From: CAYPPG01 sp964412555
GTDB taxonomy: Bacteria; Hinthialibacterota; Hinthialibacteria; Hinthialibacterales; Hinthialibacteraceae
Assembly: GCA_964412555.1 (NCBI GenBank)
Contig: CAYPPG010000013.1
Coordinates: forward strand, 1-64,000
Direction: 5' to 3'
DNA: 64,000 nucleotides
Positions 7,044 to 16,274 of the stretch are shown here, piece by piece. A program made the position numbers and the translations under genes. The notes under the pieces were generated by a model, which searched no databases, was not told the origin of the DNA, and saw only the letters and a list, made by a program, of their open reading frames with translations. Each line of letters starts with the position of its first letter. Position 1 is the first letter of the stretch.

Positions 7044-9884
7044 CTAGGAATTCAGTTGGATTTTGATAATAATATTCTCCAACCCAGGCAGCAATTTATC
7101 CATCTTCCCAATCGGTTGATTTTCCTCCTTCCAATAATCAAAAACATCCTTCGGATAGATTTCGAGTGTATGTTCGACTCCGGGCCTTAGTCCGACAAGC
7201 CAGAATTGACCTTCATCATTGCTTTTATCATATCCGTTTGAATTCTTACCTTTTGCAGTGACTTGTACACCGGCAACCGGATTTCCTTTTTGATCGATGA
7301 TTTTCCCTTTCAAAAAGCTGGCCGGTGTCAGCTCGATATCATATTCTAGAGTAGAACCGTCTTCCGGGATTACCAATTGAACAAACTCATCGCAATAATC
7401 CTGTCCTTTTGAATTGACATTTCCTCCACGGCTTGAGGAATACATCGGTAATGTGACTTGAAGTTGAAATTTTCCCGGTTGAAGGCCGTCAATTCGATAC
7501 GTTCCATTGTCATAAATTTGACCATAGACCTGATTGGAATTTTGGACTGCCATGACCGTAGCCTGAACAGGCCACTTGCCGTCCTTCGCCATGATTGTTC
7601 CGGTTACGGAAGGTTGGCGATTCTCTTCTTCCAACACAATTTCGATACCGGTGATCTTATCACCTGCTTTGCACTGAATTGTGGTATTGCCCTTCGCGAT
7701 TAGACGTTTATCCGGTGAAGTGGTATCAAACAATGGTTGTGTAACTCCCTCACCGCTGAAGCCGCCGCTCCCCCCTACACCGGAAGCCATAAATCCAAAA
7801 CCATAACCTCCATATGCCCCTTTTTGCCGTTTGACTGGCGCATAAACAATGGCTGTAATAATTTTATCATAAGTCTTTTTATCCGGAGCAGTGACAATCG
7901 AAAATGCAAACTCGCCCTGATCATTCGTACTATTCGAACCTTGCCAGATTCCGAATTGGCCTTTGTCGAAATAAACTTGAGCGTTTTCAACGGAAGAGCC
8001 GTCACGGTTGAGAACTTTTCCGGAAAATGAAGTCTCGATCCCCGATACGACAGGAATTTCAATCCCCTCAACATTTTGATCGGCTATTTCCACTTCTATT
8101 TCATCAGAAAATGAAATGTTATCAGGGTTCACTAATCCATCCGGAAGAACAAATCCAACATACGTTGAACGTTTTACAACTGGTTCTACACTATACATTC
8201 CTGGAATCACGTTCTCAAAGCGAAAATCCCCATTCACATCGGTTTTGACAAATCCGTAATCTCCCATTGTCTTGAAATCTTCACCAGGAGATTTCGTGCG
8301 ATACAATTTGACGGCAAAATCTTTTACCGGTTCTTTGGTTTCTGACACAAAAACCTTACCGGAAATCTCATAATCCTCTTTGATTTCATATTCTACATTA
8401 ACTAACTGTTTCGGTTCTTCAAGAATGAGTTGCATGGATTGGGGAGGCAATGCGCTGTTTGCGGGTGGAGTAACCTCTAACGTATAACTGCCAAAAGGAG
8501 TTTTTTCAAAACTGACACTTCCATTTTGACTTGTTTTCGCGACTTTGATGCCTCCTGATCGATCATTGGACTGTAATTTGACATTGGCGTTGGTTACTGC
8601 GGACAATCCTCGGATTTTCATAGGAACTTTTTTCACGGAAATATACAAATTACATGTTTCTGCAAGAAAGAGGTGCGCCCTTCCGCTTGCCGGATGAATG
8701 GCGCGAACTTCACTACGCTGGTTTTCTTTCTGCGCTTGTACAAAATAACTGCCTGCAGGAAGATTTTCATATCGGCAATGCCCGTTTTCATCGGTCTTCA
8801 CTTGAGCGATGATTTCACCGCGTGGATACGTTTTTGATTTTCTCAACCATGTATAAAAACGTTTGTCATTACGTTTGAATTCGATTATCTCCTCCATCAA
8901 ACCGGTTAAATTGATCGTTTCGCTTCTGGCGGTCAGATCATCCCAAAATCGCAACAATTTAGAATGACTCACATTATCCGGTGGAATTTGCTTGAAATAT
9001 TCCACGGCGGGTTGATCATCCAGACGAAGCATATTCGCGGATAATCCAATCAACAGATCTCCGGCAATCGGATTTCCGATTGGATTGTTGGGGGAGAGAG
9101 ATGGCACGATAAAATCTTCTTCTGTTCGGATAACTCGAATACCATCACTTTCCCGCCGGAATACCACATTTTGATTTCCTTTATAATCATCAAGCGAAAG
9201 AACCACTTCAGTTTTTACTGGACGATGAACCGGATATCCTTTCCAAAGATTGACTTGTACTCCACTTTTTTCAGGAATCCGATTATCCATACCAGTCGAG
9301 TCAACCGCATACACCCAACAATCAATAAAACATACATATTCAAGAATGATATGAATCGATTCATCGCCATCGACAAAAATATTTTCTTTTTTCGAAGCGT
9401 ATCCCTCAGCAACGGTTTTAATTGTATATTGCCCGTTGGGCAAGTCAGGAATCTCCGCTTTCCCGTCAGTGAACTGAAGTTCTTTCTCTCCAATCGCTAT
9501 TGTTCCTTTCGGAATCGGCTCACCCAAAGCATCGGTAAGGGAAATGGAAAGGGTATGTTTTTCCATTTCCGCTGCCGCGATTTGCTTGGGAGAAGAAACT
9601 GGTTCATTTTTCGATTGCTCGTCAATGAAAGCAACCGGCATTTCAGCAGGGAAGGGGATTTGGCTCAGTTCCACACCGCTGGATTCAATATCCGCACGAT
9701 AACCCGCTGTGATAAATTGACTTTGGGATTCATCTGTTGGAGTGAACAAAACCGAGCCTTCATCTACGCTGACCTGAACCGCATTTGCGGTGTTCGACGG
9801 TATTTTATCATTTCCAAAAAGACCTGCAGTGAAAATTCCACAGATAGCGAAACTAATAGTTAATATAAGAATCGATGTTCTCAT
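7044..9884 (-). CDS. Large exported protein with carboxypeptidase-regulatory-like / Cna-B-like domains
   Basis: A 946-residue exported protein (signal peptide about 1-22) built of repeated transthyretin-like beta-sandwich domains. Clear examples carry G.V....G.PV..A.V..........T...G.F...L..G.Y patterns near residues 115-180, 350-400, 500-590, 610-690, 755-830 and 850-930, for instance ISGKVFVSETKEPVKDF and LKGKIIDQKGNPVAGVQVTA. A Gly-rich loop with YGGYGFGFMASGVGGSGG lies near residue 700. Such domains bind ligands or act as surface scaffolds; no enzyme motif was seen. It is the last gene of an ECF sigma / FecR operon, 13 bases after the FecR gene, so it is probably the envelope target or sensor of that system. 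Confidence 0.72.
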   Translation of the reverse strand: MRTSILILTISFAICGIFTAGLFGNDKIPSNTANAVQVSVDEGSVLFTPTDESQSQFITAGYRADIESSGVELSQIPFPAEMPVAFIDEQSKNEPVSSPKQIAAAEMEKHTLSISLTDALGEPIPKGTIAIGEKELQFTDGKAEIPDLPNGQYTIKTVAEGYASKKENIFVDGDESIHIILEYVCFIDCWVYAVDSTGMDNRIPEKSGVQVNLWKGYPVHRPVKTEVVLSLDDYKGNQNVVFRRESDGIRVIRTEEDFIVPSLSPNNPIGNPIAGDLLIGLSANMLRLDDQPAVEYFKQIPPDNVSHSKLLRFWDDLTARSETINLTGLMEEIIEFKRNDKRFYTWLRKSKTYPRGEIIAQVKTDENGHCRYENLPAGSYFVQAQKENQRSEVRAIHPASGRAHLFLAETCNLYISVKKVPMKIRGLSAVTNANVKLQSNDRSGGIKVAKTSQNGSVSFEKTPFGSYTLEVTPPANSALPPQSMQLILEEPKQLVNVEYEIKEDYEISGKVFVSETKEPVKDFAVKLYRTKSPGEDFKTMGDYGFVKTDVNGDFRFENVIPGMYSVEPVVKRSTYVGFVLPDGLVNPDNISFSDEIEVEIADQNVEGIEIPVVSGIETSFSGKVLNRDGSSVENAQVYFDKGQFGIWQGSNSTNDQGEFAFSIVTAPDKKTYDKIITAIVYAPVKRQKGAYGGYGFGFMASGVGGSGGFSGEGVTQPLFDTTSPDKRLIAKGNTTIQCKAGDKITGIEIVLEEENRQPSVTGTIMAKDGKWPVQATVMAVQNSNQVYGQIYDNGTYRIDGLQPGKFQLQVTLPMYSSSRGGNVNSKGQDYCDEFVQLVIPEDGSTLEYDIELTPASFLKGKIIDQKGNPVAGVQVTAKGKNSNGYDKSNDEGQFWLVGLRPGVEHTLEIYPKDVFDYWKEENQPIGKMDKLLPGLENIIIKIQLNS

Positions 9885-9897
9885 GATGTTCTCCTTC

Positions 9898-10578
9898 TTA
9901 TTTTGTTGGTTGAACCGTCACATGAAAGACAGTTCCGAGTACTTCGATCCGACCCATTGGCGTTTCAACCGTGAAGGTTGATCCCGGGATGTGCGCCACA
10001 TGAGCCGTAATTGTCCCGGATCGAATGTCAATCATTCGATCCTCTTCTTCACAAAAAGCGATTTGTGTCTCCGGAGAACAATGTATAATCGAGCCTTCAG
10101 CCAGTGCAATCCTTGCATCCACATCGTCAGGTACCGTGACGAAGCGGCCTTGCTGTAGGCGGGATTTCCAAAGAAAAGGTGGGGAAATGTATTCTTTTGT
10201 CATTGCGTCTTGCAATGCAATTTCACTCACCGGAACAGTATTCTTTTCAAAAAATGGGCTTATGACCTTTTTGAAATTCATGACGCCAATAAAAATCAAA
10301 GAAATACAAATAATTGCAAATACCGGTGTTGGAATTCGTTCCAGCACACTTTCAATATATTGAAATCGGTCAGTTTTCTTGCCTAGTTCCTTTTCAAGTT
10401 GATGTATTATTATTTGCGAATCGATTTTTGGAATTTCGATAGAATGCAATCCTTGCGTGATCCCATGAAATACTTTATATACGTATCTCTCATCCGGATC
10501 ATCGCCGGGAACTGCTCCTTTTTCGAAGCGTTCATACCAATCCTGTTCCTTCTTTTCTGTAAAATAGTTTCTATTCAT
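9898..10578 (-). CDS. FecR-domain transmembrane regulator (putative anti-sigma factor)
   Basis: A 226-residue protein with a cytoplasmic N-terminal region, one membrane helix (about 88-106, TPVFAIICISLIFIGVMNF) and a periplasmic FecR domain (about 135-222): LAEGSIIHCSPETQIAF, RSGTITAHVAH, FTVETPMGRIEVLGTVFHV. FecR proteins transmit a signal from the envelope to a partner ECF sigma factor. Its ATG overlaps the sigma-factor stop by four bases (ATGA), so the two are translationally coupled. No canonical zinc-finger anti-sigma motif (HxxxCxxC) is present. Confidence 0.8.
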   Translation of the reverse strand: MNRNYFTEKKEQDWYERFEKGAVPGDDPDERYVYKVFHGITQGLHSIEIPKIDSQIIIHQLEKELGKKTDRFQYIESVLERIPTPVFAIICISLIFIGVMNFKKVISPFFEKNTVPVSEIALQDAMTKEYISPPFLWKSRLQQGRFVTVPDDVDARIALAEGSIIHCSPETQIAFCEEEDRMIDIRSGTITAHVAHIPGSTFTVETPMGRIEVLGTVFHVTVQPTK

Positions 10579-11138
10579 GATTCAAAGTACGGTTCTAAAA
10601 TGATTCGTAGTTTTTTACGCGCCCGATACAGTTGCATCTTTACGCAATCAATCGTCAGTTTAAGTGACTTTGCTATATCCGAGTGAGATTCATCGTTCAA
10701 TTCATGCAAAACCAAAATCGTTCGTTGGGCATCACTCAATTGCGATAACGCTTCTTGAAACGCTTTTTTAAATCGTTGCTCATCCGCGATCTTATCGGGA
10801 GTTCGCAAGTTCATCATTTCATGGGATAGTGAATCATCTTGATCAACAGAACAGAAATCGACCTTCTTTCTCAATTTGTCGATACAGATGTTCCTTGCAA
10901 TCATCATGAGCAATCCCTTGACCGATCCGTTCGATTCGCGCAATTTATTTTGTCTCACCATCCGTGTAAACCGAAGCAACACTTCTTGAAACACATCCTT
11001 GGCTTCTTCTTCATTCCAGAGCAGAGCATAACAAAGCCGTAACACATCATCCGCGTACCATGCCATGATGTCTTCGAAGCCGCTTCGGTCTCCACGAAGC
11101 AATCTCTGAATGAGGTCGGATTGCGTTTCTATCATCAA
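10575..11138 (-). CDS. ECF-type RNA polymerase sigma factor
   Basis: A 187-residue group IV sigma factor with region 2 (about 15-90, including NEEEAKDVFQEVLLRF and MIARNICIDKLRK) and region 4 (about 120-180, with LSDAQRTILVLHELNDESH and the helix-turn-helix DIAKSLKLTIDCVKMQLYRA). Region 3 is absent, as expected for ECF factors. It heads the operon sigma, FecR, beta-sandwich protein. It probably drives its own operon; I could not confirm a self-promoter. Confidence 0.9.
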   Translation of the reverse strand: MMIETQSDLIQRLLRGDRSGFEDIMAWYADDVLRLCYALLWNEEEAKDVFQEVLLRFTRMVRQNKLRESNGSVKGLLMMIARNICIDKLRKKVDFCSVDQDDSLSHEMMNLRTPDKIADEQRFKKAFQEALSQLSDAQRTILVLHELNDESHSDIAKSLKLTIDCVKMQLYRARKKLRIILEPYFES

Positions 11139-11484
11139 ATATCTCTCATTCCTCCTATACGCAATTATGACATGGTTGTAACCGAAAATTTTTTATTCGG
11201 AAATATGGTGGCTTGTAATGGGGATTCGTAACAGAAAGTTCGGTATGCCGAACGAATAAATCAGAATCAAATTATATTCGCATAAGATATATTATGTAAA
11301 CTTTCTCATAGAGAAAGATTTTCATAATATGGCTCGTGTTGGGATTTCTACTTAGGTGTTGCCGATTATTTTATAAGCGGTAATCGATTTTAAGGTATTC
11401 ACAATTATAAACTTATACTACTACGCTTAGTGCGAATACTAAACGAAAATCTAAAAGGAGGAAGTAATGGTGAAAAATGCAGGA
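11139..11484. other. Intergenic region upstream of the ECF operon
   Basis: About 345 bases between the sigma-factor start and the 3' end of the following minus-strand gene. No coding frame with codon bias is seen. It is AT-rich and contains a small hairpin CTTTCTC-ATA-GAGAAAG (about 11310-11326). It also holds a strong AGGAGG (11457-11462) with an ATG at 11467 on the plus strand, discussed as a finding. The promoter of the ECF operon should lie in the 11139-11230 part. Confidence 0.4.
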
Positions 11485-11886
11485 TTAAATCCGTTTGAGG
11501 ATATTTTCGACTTGGTTCTTGAGATATGCGATATCGTCTTCGATCCGGTCGAGTTTGGCGGAGGTTTCTTTCATGTAACCCATGATCATCGAGATTTTTT
11601 CATCGATGTTTTGTTGTTCACTTTGTGGATCTTCCTCGTTATTGCCATCATCTTCCCCACCTTCGCCTTTATTGCGATAGGTGGAATAGAGTTTCTTGGC
11701 CTGCTCTTTCGTGAATCCAAACTTGTTCTTCAACATATACATGACCTCTTGATGGTTGAACGACGCCGGAAATTCCAACAGGTATGCAAACCACTGATGC
11801 ACGGCTTTCAGCTGCGAAAACCGCTTTTGGGTCTCATCCAACATGCTCACTACATCGGCTAATTCTAGAACAAGGGTGCTGTTCAT
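11485..11886 (-). CDS. Hypothetical helical/coiled-coil protein
   Basis: A 133-residue protein of unknown function. The N-terminal part (1-70) has the amphipathic pattern of a helical domain (LELADVVSMLDETQKRFSQL, then FNHQEVMYMLKNKFGFTKEQ). A very acidic linker (GEGGEDDGNNEEDPQSEQQ, about 74-92) follows, then a C-terminal coiled coil ending AYLKNQVENILKRI. The minus-strand reading is preferred over the opposite frame, which translates to hydrophobic His/Phe-rich sequence typical of an antisense shadow. Its own ribosome site is weak (GAGTGACATA before ATG). No operon partner. Confidence 0.6.
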   Translation of the reverse strand: MNSTLVLELADVVSMLDETQKRFSQLKAVHQWFAYLLEFPASFNHQEVMYMLKNKFGFTKEQAKKLYSTYRNKGEGGEDDGNNEEDPQSEQQNIDEKISMIMGYMKETSAKLDRIEDDIAYLKNQVENILKRI

Positions 11887-11914
11887 TATGTCACTCGATA
11901 ATCACAGTTGTAAC

Positions 11915-11931
11915 GCCGGCGTCCCGCCGGC
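11915..11931. repeat. GCCGGC hairpin, copy of a dispersed repeat
   Basis: GCCGGC-GTCCC-GCCGGC forms a short perfect hairpin in an intergenic space. The same core, GCCGGC-N5-GCCGGC, occurs at 22413 and 22471, and a GCGGGC/GCCCGC variant at 41930, so this looks like a dispersed small palindrome. Confidence 0.6.
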
Positions 11932-12024
11932 ACTTGCATCTAAAAAATACAACATCGCATTTGTAAATATTGTAACCGCGATCCAAAAAATTGAAACGAC
12001 TCCAGGAGAACTACCGATCACAAT

Positions 12025-13086
12025 CTAATATTCAATTCGACGCAAATTTTTGATTCGTTGTCGGGCATGCTCGGCATACAAACTCGTACTGTCTTTTTCC
12101 AAATACTTCTCATACAGAGAAATAGCGGCTTTATAATCCTTCTCTTTTTCTCTTAATACGGCCAAATTGAAACAGGCATCGGCATAATCACTGATTTCTA
12201 TGGCTTTTTCATAGGCTTTGGCGGCATCACCGCTTCGTCCTAGATTTTCTAAAACGACTCCTAAGTTATTGTATGCATTTGCATTAGATGGATTTGCTTC
12301 AATCGCTTTCAAGAAGTTTTTTTCCGCTGCCGCTATTTCACCGGATTGATATTGAGCAAAGCCAAGACGATTCAAAATATCGCCATTTTCAGGATATTGC
12401 TGAAGAATTTGTTTGCAAAGCGTTTGAACACGATTCCAATCTTGCACGCTTTCCGCTTGATTGATCTCTTGAAGAGTAGCCTTCGCTTCTGCATCAAAAT
12501 TGGAAATTGAAGTTTCTTGAGATGTTTCTTCTGCAGTATGATCGGAAATTTGTGCTGTATCAGATTCTTGGGGTTCGATTTTCACAGTGCTTTCTAATGC
12601 GGATTCATCGGTCTCTTCTTCAAGGGGTAAAGGTTTAATTGTTTCCGAGATAACCGCATCCGTTTTCTCTTCTTCCGGAGGCAAAGAAACAGATTGCTCT
12701 GAAGGCGGTGATCCTGGCAAATCACTGGCTTGAATTTGCTGTTTTGCCCGTGCGGCCATTGTGAAATTCGGGCTTAGTTCCAACGCTTTGTCCAAATTAT
12801 GGATTGCTTCCTCGTTTTGCCCCAAAGCACGGCATACGAGCGCCAAATGATAATAGGCTCGAGGCCGAGGAGATATTTCGATCGATTGGAGATACTCTTC
12901 CTTTGCCGCGGCAAATTCTCTCTTTCTCACTAATTCTTCCCCGCGGTAAAAATGCTCCAAAGCCTGATTCACTTGCTCTTTCAATGTCGGGCCTTCCGTT
13001 CCGGCACAACCTTGAAAAAGTACACTCATCAAGGAAATCAAAAAAAGGCCGATGATGATTGGTGAGATTGTTTTTCTTGAAATCAT
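12025..13086 (-). CDS. TPR-repeat lipoprotein
   Basis: A 353-residue lipoprotein: signal peptide MISRKTISPIIIGLFLISLM ending in the lipobox LFQGC. Tetratricopeptide repeats occur in two blocks. One is N-terminal (about 30-110: EHFYRGEELVRKREFAAAKE, PRAYYHLALVCRALGQNEEA). The other is C-terminal (about 230-340: GDILNRLGFAQYQSGEIAAA, NANAYNNLGVVLENLGRSGD). A low-complexity acidic, Ser/Thr/Glu-rich linker lies between. ATG 13086 is chosen because it begins the signal peptide; the frame is open further upstream to 13317 but that stretch is Cys/His-rich and non-coding in character. A periplasmic or outer-membrane scaffold role is likely. Divergent from the next gene. Confidence 0.75.
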   Translation of the reverse strand: MISRKTISPIIIGLFLISLMSVLFQGCAGTEGPTLKEQVNQALEHFYRGEELVRKREFAAAKEEYLQSIEISPRPRAYYHLALVCRALGQNEEAIHNLDKALELSPNFTMAARAKQQIQASDLPGSPPSEQSVSLPPEEEKTDAVISETIKPLPLEEETDESALESTVKIEPQESDTAQISDHTAEETSQETSISNFDAEAKATLQEINQAESVQDWNRVQTLCKQILQQYPENGDILNRLGFAQYQSGEIAAAEKNFLKAIEANPSNANAYNNLGVVLENLGRSGDAAKAYEKAIEISDYADACFNLAVLREKEKDYKAAISLYEKYLEKDSTSLYAEHARQRIKNLRRIEY

Positions 13087-13338
13087 ATGCAATTGATAGA
13101 CACCTGATTCTAAAGTCATTTCAGAAACCGCTTTTCTGAAATCCATATTTCCATTATACTGAAATTGTCGCATAATTGAACGATGATGTATATTCAGCCT
13201 TCCGCAATACCCGAAATGGCAGTATATACAAAATCGTGCCGTATACGAATTTTCTATTTCCGTTATGGTATACGGATCAAAGGCTTTTGAAAAGATTGAA
13301 CACGATAAAGGACTCAAATTTTACCCGGGAAATGATCC

Positions 13339-13971
13339 ATGGCTCCATTCAATCATAGGAAAAGACTCGAAGCCGATTTGGAAAGTGCCATTAGAGGCGC
13401 CGAAAAAGAAACTCTTCACGATCCCCAATTGAAATCGATGGTGCAGCAGTTACGGAATTTATATCGGTCCGACAAAGACGAATTCCTTTTTATGCTTGAA
13501 GCGTCTCCTCCCCCCAACCAAAAAGCCAATACCGCAAAACGGCAAAATCTTCCGCCTTCGAAAATCCCTCAATTGATTGCCATGCTGGATGCCCTGGCAA
13601 CCAATAAACCTTTACCCGTCTTGCCTTCTATAGACAAATCCAAAAATGGAATGCCGCCTCCATTGGTCACTTCCCTACCCCATCCCTCTGAATTCCAACC
13701 GGCTCAGAAAGCAAAGGATTTTTCGGTTCCGAAACCCAAACCCATCCCTGAGGCCAGTCAAATTGAAATCGAAAAAATCAATGTAGAAATTCGAAAACTC
13801 AGGGCGTTGTATGACCTCATCAAAAAAGATGAAGATCTAATCAAGAAAAGAAAAAAGAAATATGCAATCCCGTTTGAACGATTGAAAGCCGAACGGTTGT
13901 TGCGGGAATTACCCGAGCAAATTCGGCATCTTATTCACAAAAGAAAAATGTACGAAGACGGACTCTTCTAA
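13339..13971 (+). CDS. Hypothetical protein with Pro-rich centre and C-terminal coiled coil
   Basis: A 210-residue protein not assignable to a family. The first 60 residues are charged and helical. Residues 55-135 are rich in Pro, Ala and Lys (for example PSKIPQLIAMLDAL and PHPSEFQPAQKAKDFSVPKP). Residues 137-205 form a strongly charged coiled coil (EIEKINVEIRKLRALYDLI, then KKDEDLIKKRKKKY). No signal peptide; probably cytoplasmic. It is followed after 36 bases by dtd and is likely co-transcribed with it. Confidence 0.6.
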   Translation: MAPFNHRKRLEADLESAIRGAEKETLHDPQLKSMVQQLRNLYRSDKDEFLFMLEASPPPNQKANTAKRQNLPPSKIPQLIAMLDALATNKPLPVLPSIDKSKNGMPPPLVTSLPHPSEFQPAQKAKDFSVPKPKPIPEASQIEIEKINVEIRKLRALYDLIKKDEDLIKKRKKKYAIPFERLKAERLLRELPEQIRHLIHKRKMYEDGLF

Positions 13972-14007
13972 TTCAGCACATCCCACAACGAAACATAGGA
14001 GAAAACC

Positions 14008-14457
14008 ATGCGGGCAGTCATTCAGCGCGTATCCCGGGCTGAAGTACGGGTAGATGGAAAGATCACCGGTGAAATCGGGCGAGGTATATTGATCTTACTG
14101 GCTGTTGCCAAAGAAGATACGGAAAAAGATCTCACATGGCTTATGGACAAAATCCGAACATTGAGAATTTTCCCGAACGAAGAGGGAAAATTCGATCGTT
14201 CGGTTGAAGATATTGATGGTGAAATATTGGTTGTATCTCAATTCACTTTATACGGAGACTGCAAAAAAGGTCGAAGGCCTGGTTTTGACCTATCGGCTCC
14301 ACCGGCAAAAGCCGAACCCATGTATGAAAAAGCCATCGAATATTTACGATCTTGCGGAATCAAGACAGAAGCCGGAAGATTTGCCGCGATGATGGATGTG
14401 GAACTTGTCAATGATGGACCCGTAACTCTTATCATCGATTCACCCAATTCATCTTAA
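14008..14457 (+). CDS. dtd: D-aminoacyl-tRNA deacylase
   Basis: A 149-residue DTD-family enzyme that removes D-amino acids from mischarged tRNAs. It has the two active-site motifs of the family: SQFTLYGD (77-84) and NDGPVT (135-140, the Gly-cisPro motif). The N-terminal MRAVIQRVSRAEVRVDG is typical. Length matches the family. AGGAG upstream of the ATG (13998 region) supports the start. It follows the coiled-coil gene by 36 bases, and a long AT-rich non-coding stretch lies downstream. Confidence 0.96.
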   Translation: MRAVIQRVSRAEVRVDGKITGEIGRGILILLAVAKEDTEKDLTWLMDKIRTLRIFPNEEGKFDRSVEDIDGEILVVSQFTLYGDCKKGRRPGFDLSAPPAKAEPMYEKAIEYLRSCGIKTEAGRFAAMMDVELVNDGPVTLIIDSPNSS

Positions 14458-15230
14458 TTTACCTCCCGACTCGTAGCATAAATTTTATGAATAATACAAT
14501 ACTAAATCTTGTAATATCAACATCTTATACAAAAATATTCCGTTCTATTCTTCAGTAATTTCTATCTTCAGTTACTTAAGTTCTTGATTTTCAGTGAGAT
14601 TTAATCTCCATTTCGAAAATGAAATTCTTATTCCCTCCGCTAAAGAATTCAAAAAGAATGCATAAAAAGGACTTAAAGTAAGGAAATTCCTGAATTATCT
14701 AAGATCGTTTAGAGGTTTACTGGTAATGAACCTATAAAAAATGTCATAAACAGCCTACAATAAGCCTAAAAGAAGAATAGATTTCCGATCTACAAAGGTT
14801 ACTTGACAGAGGACACGATAAGCACAGAAGAAGTATAAATTACGGATTCGGTTATGATCTTTTTATATCATCATAATAATTAGGCATCATTCGTTATCTT
14901 GATATAACATTATAATATAATCTGTTTATTTGAATATACTGTTCATAAGTTACTGTTATAGTTTGACTTATATTTTTCAGGAAGATTTAAAAACAAAAAC
15001 GACCATCATGATTATGATTATTAAATCGAAACTCCACCTTTATTTTTAGGTTTAATTGCAGAAATTAAATCCATTCTTTCAGCATGAAACAAACATTATA
15101 ACATTCGTATGTCCACTTAGTTTTAGAAAAACCATTATATGAGATTCGTAGGTCAAAAACGAAATCTTAACTTGGATATTTGGATATTTAGGGTAAGTGC
15201 TGACTTTGAGATGTAACTTACACATGTTTC
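14458..15230. other. Long AT-rich non-coding region
   Basis: About 770 bases between dtd and nfo with no credible reading frame on either strand. It is visibly more AT-rich than flanking genes, with runs such as TATAACATTATAATATAAT. I see no tRNA, no CRISPR spacing and no long inverted repeat. A short imperfect hairpin GATCTTTTTATATCATC and palindromic ATCATGATTATGAT lie around 14858-15020. It may hold a decayed gene or an unrecognised RNA. Confidence 0.45.
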
Positions 15231-16061
15231 TTAAAGTGATTTCACAAGTTTCAATTGTTCTATATCATCTGCCTCTGTTTTTCTTGGCACTTCTAGAATA
15301 CAGGGTATTTTCTTGATCTTTTTATTGGATAATATCTCCTTAAAACCGGTCAATCCGATACATCCTTCTCCGATTCGAGCATGACGATCGACTTTACTCC
15401 CAAGTGGCTTCATTGAATCATTAAGGTGAATGAGCCTAACTTCTTGAAATCCAATATGTTGTTCAGTTTCATTGATCATCTTTCGAATGCCGTTTTTATT
15501 GTCGATATCGTAACCGGCTGCAAAAGCATGGCAGGTATCCAGGCATATTCCTTTAGAAATTTGATTAGGGATCATGGCGTAAAGTTCTGATATTTCAGTG
15601 AGTTGTGAACCGAGTTCCATTCCCTGCCCGGCTGTATTTTCCAGTAGAAGCCGAACATTATAAGTATTGTTTTTGTAGGCACTTATGATACCTTCAACCA
15701 TCCGTTTCATAGCATACTCTTTCTTCCCTTTTCCGAGATGAAGAACAAGAAAGTCGATTTGAAGGGCTTCACAGCGTTTTAAATTTTCTCTTAGGGATGC
15801 AACACTCCTTTTGAAAATTTCTTCATCTGCAGCTGACAAATTGGGAAGATAAGGCATATGCACGGCAATCGGCTTAATCTTCTTCGCTTCAGTATTTCGG
15901 ATTTTGTGAAATGATTCGATCTCCTCCTCTGGAAGGGCAGCCGCTTTCCATCTCCGTGGATTCATGAGAAACATTTGAACGCAATCACAGCCTAATTGGA
16001 CTGCTCGCAGCAATCCTTTATGAACTCCACCGGCGATTGAAACATGGACTCCGAACCGCAT
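15231..16061 (-). CDS. nfo: Endonuclease IV (AP endonuclease)
   Basis: A 276-residue TIM-barrel AP endonuclease that incises DNA 5' to abasic sites in base excision repair. All nine trinuclear-zinc ligands are visible at the expected spacing: H68, H108, E141, D175, H178, H212, D225, H227 and E257, in the motifs AVHMPYL, VLHLGKG, LLENTAGQG, LDTCHAFAAGYD, LIHLNDS, DRHARIGEG and LEVP. Length is normal. Transcribed alone, divergent from the padR gene. Confidence 0.96.
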   Translation of the reverse strand: MRFGVHVSIAGGVHKGLLRAVQLGCDCVQMFLMNPRRWKAAALPEEEIESFHKIRNTEAKKIKPIAVHMPYLPNLSAADEEIFKRSVASLRENLKRCEALQIDFLVLHLGKGKKEYAMKRMVEGIISAYKNNTYNVRLLLENTAGQGMELGSQLTEISELYAMIPNQISKGICLDTCHAFAAGYDIDNKNGIRKMINETEQHIGFQEVRLIHLNDSMKPLGSKVDRHARIGEGCIGLTGFKEILSNKKIKKIPCILEVPRKTEADDIEQLKLVKSL

Positions 16062-16274
16062 TGTATCTTCCTTTGTTTATTCAATTTGCTTGATGCAAGT
16101 TTGATTGATTCGTATGAAATCGGCAAGTGTAATTTCGAAAATCCCTATTCTCTCGACATATACATGATTCTTCTGTCGTTAGCAATAACTCACAATTCAC
16201 TCAAGTTATCCCTCTCAAGAAGAAGGTTATAAACCCAATTATTTCAGTCACTTTAGAAAAATCCACTCAATGTG

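Noticed and set aside
9171..9863. 230-codon plus-strand frame opposite the large beta-sandwich protein
   Set aside because: Composition typical of an antisense frame; the minus-strand protein has repeated domains and an operon context.
11467..11862. 131-codon plus-strand frame behind a strong ribosome site
   Set aside because: Translation is hydrophobic and shadow-like; the minus-strand helical protein is the better gene. Kept only as a finding.
14458..15230. tRNA or rRNA gene in the long non-coding stretch
   Set aside because: No GTTCGA-type T-loop with matching arms and no rRNA-like sequence was found.
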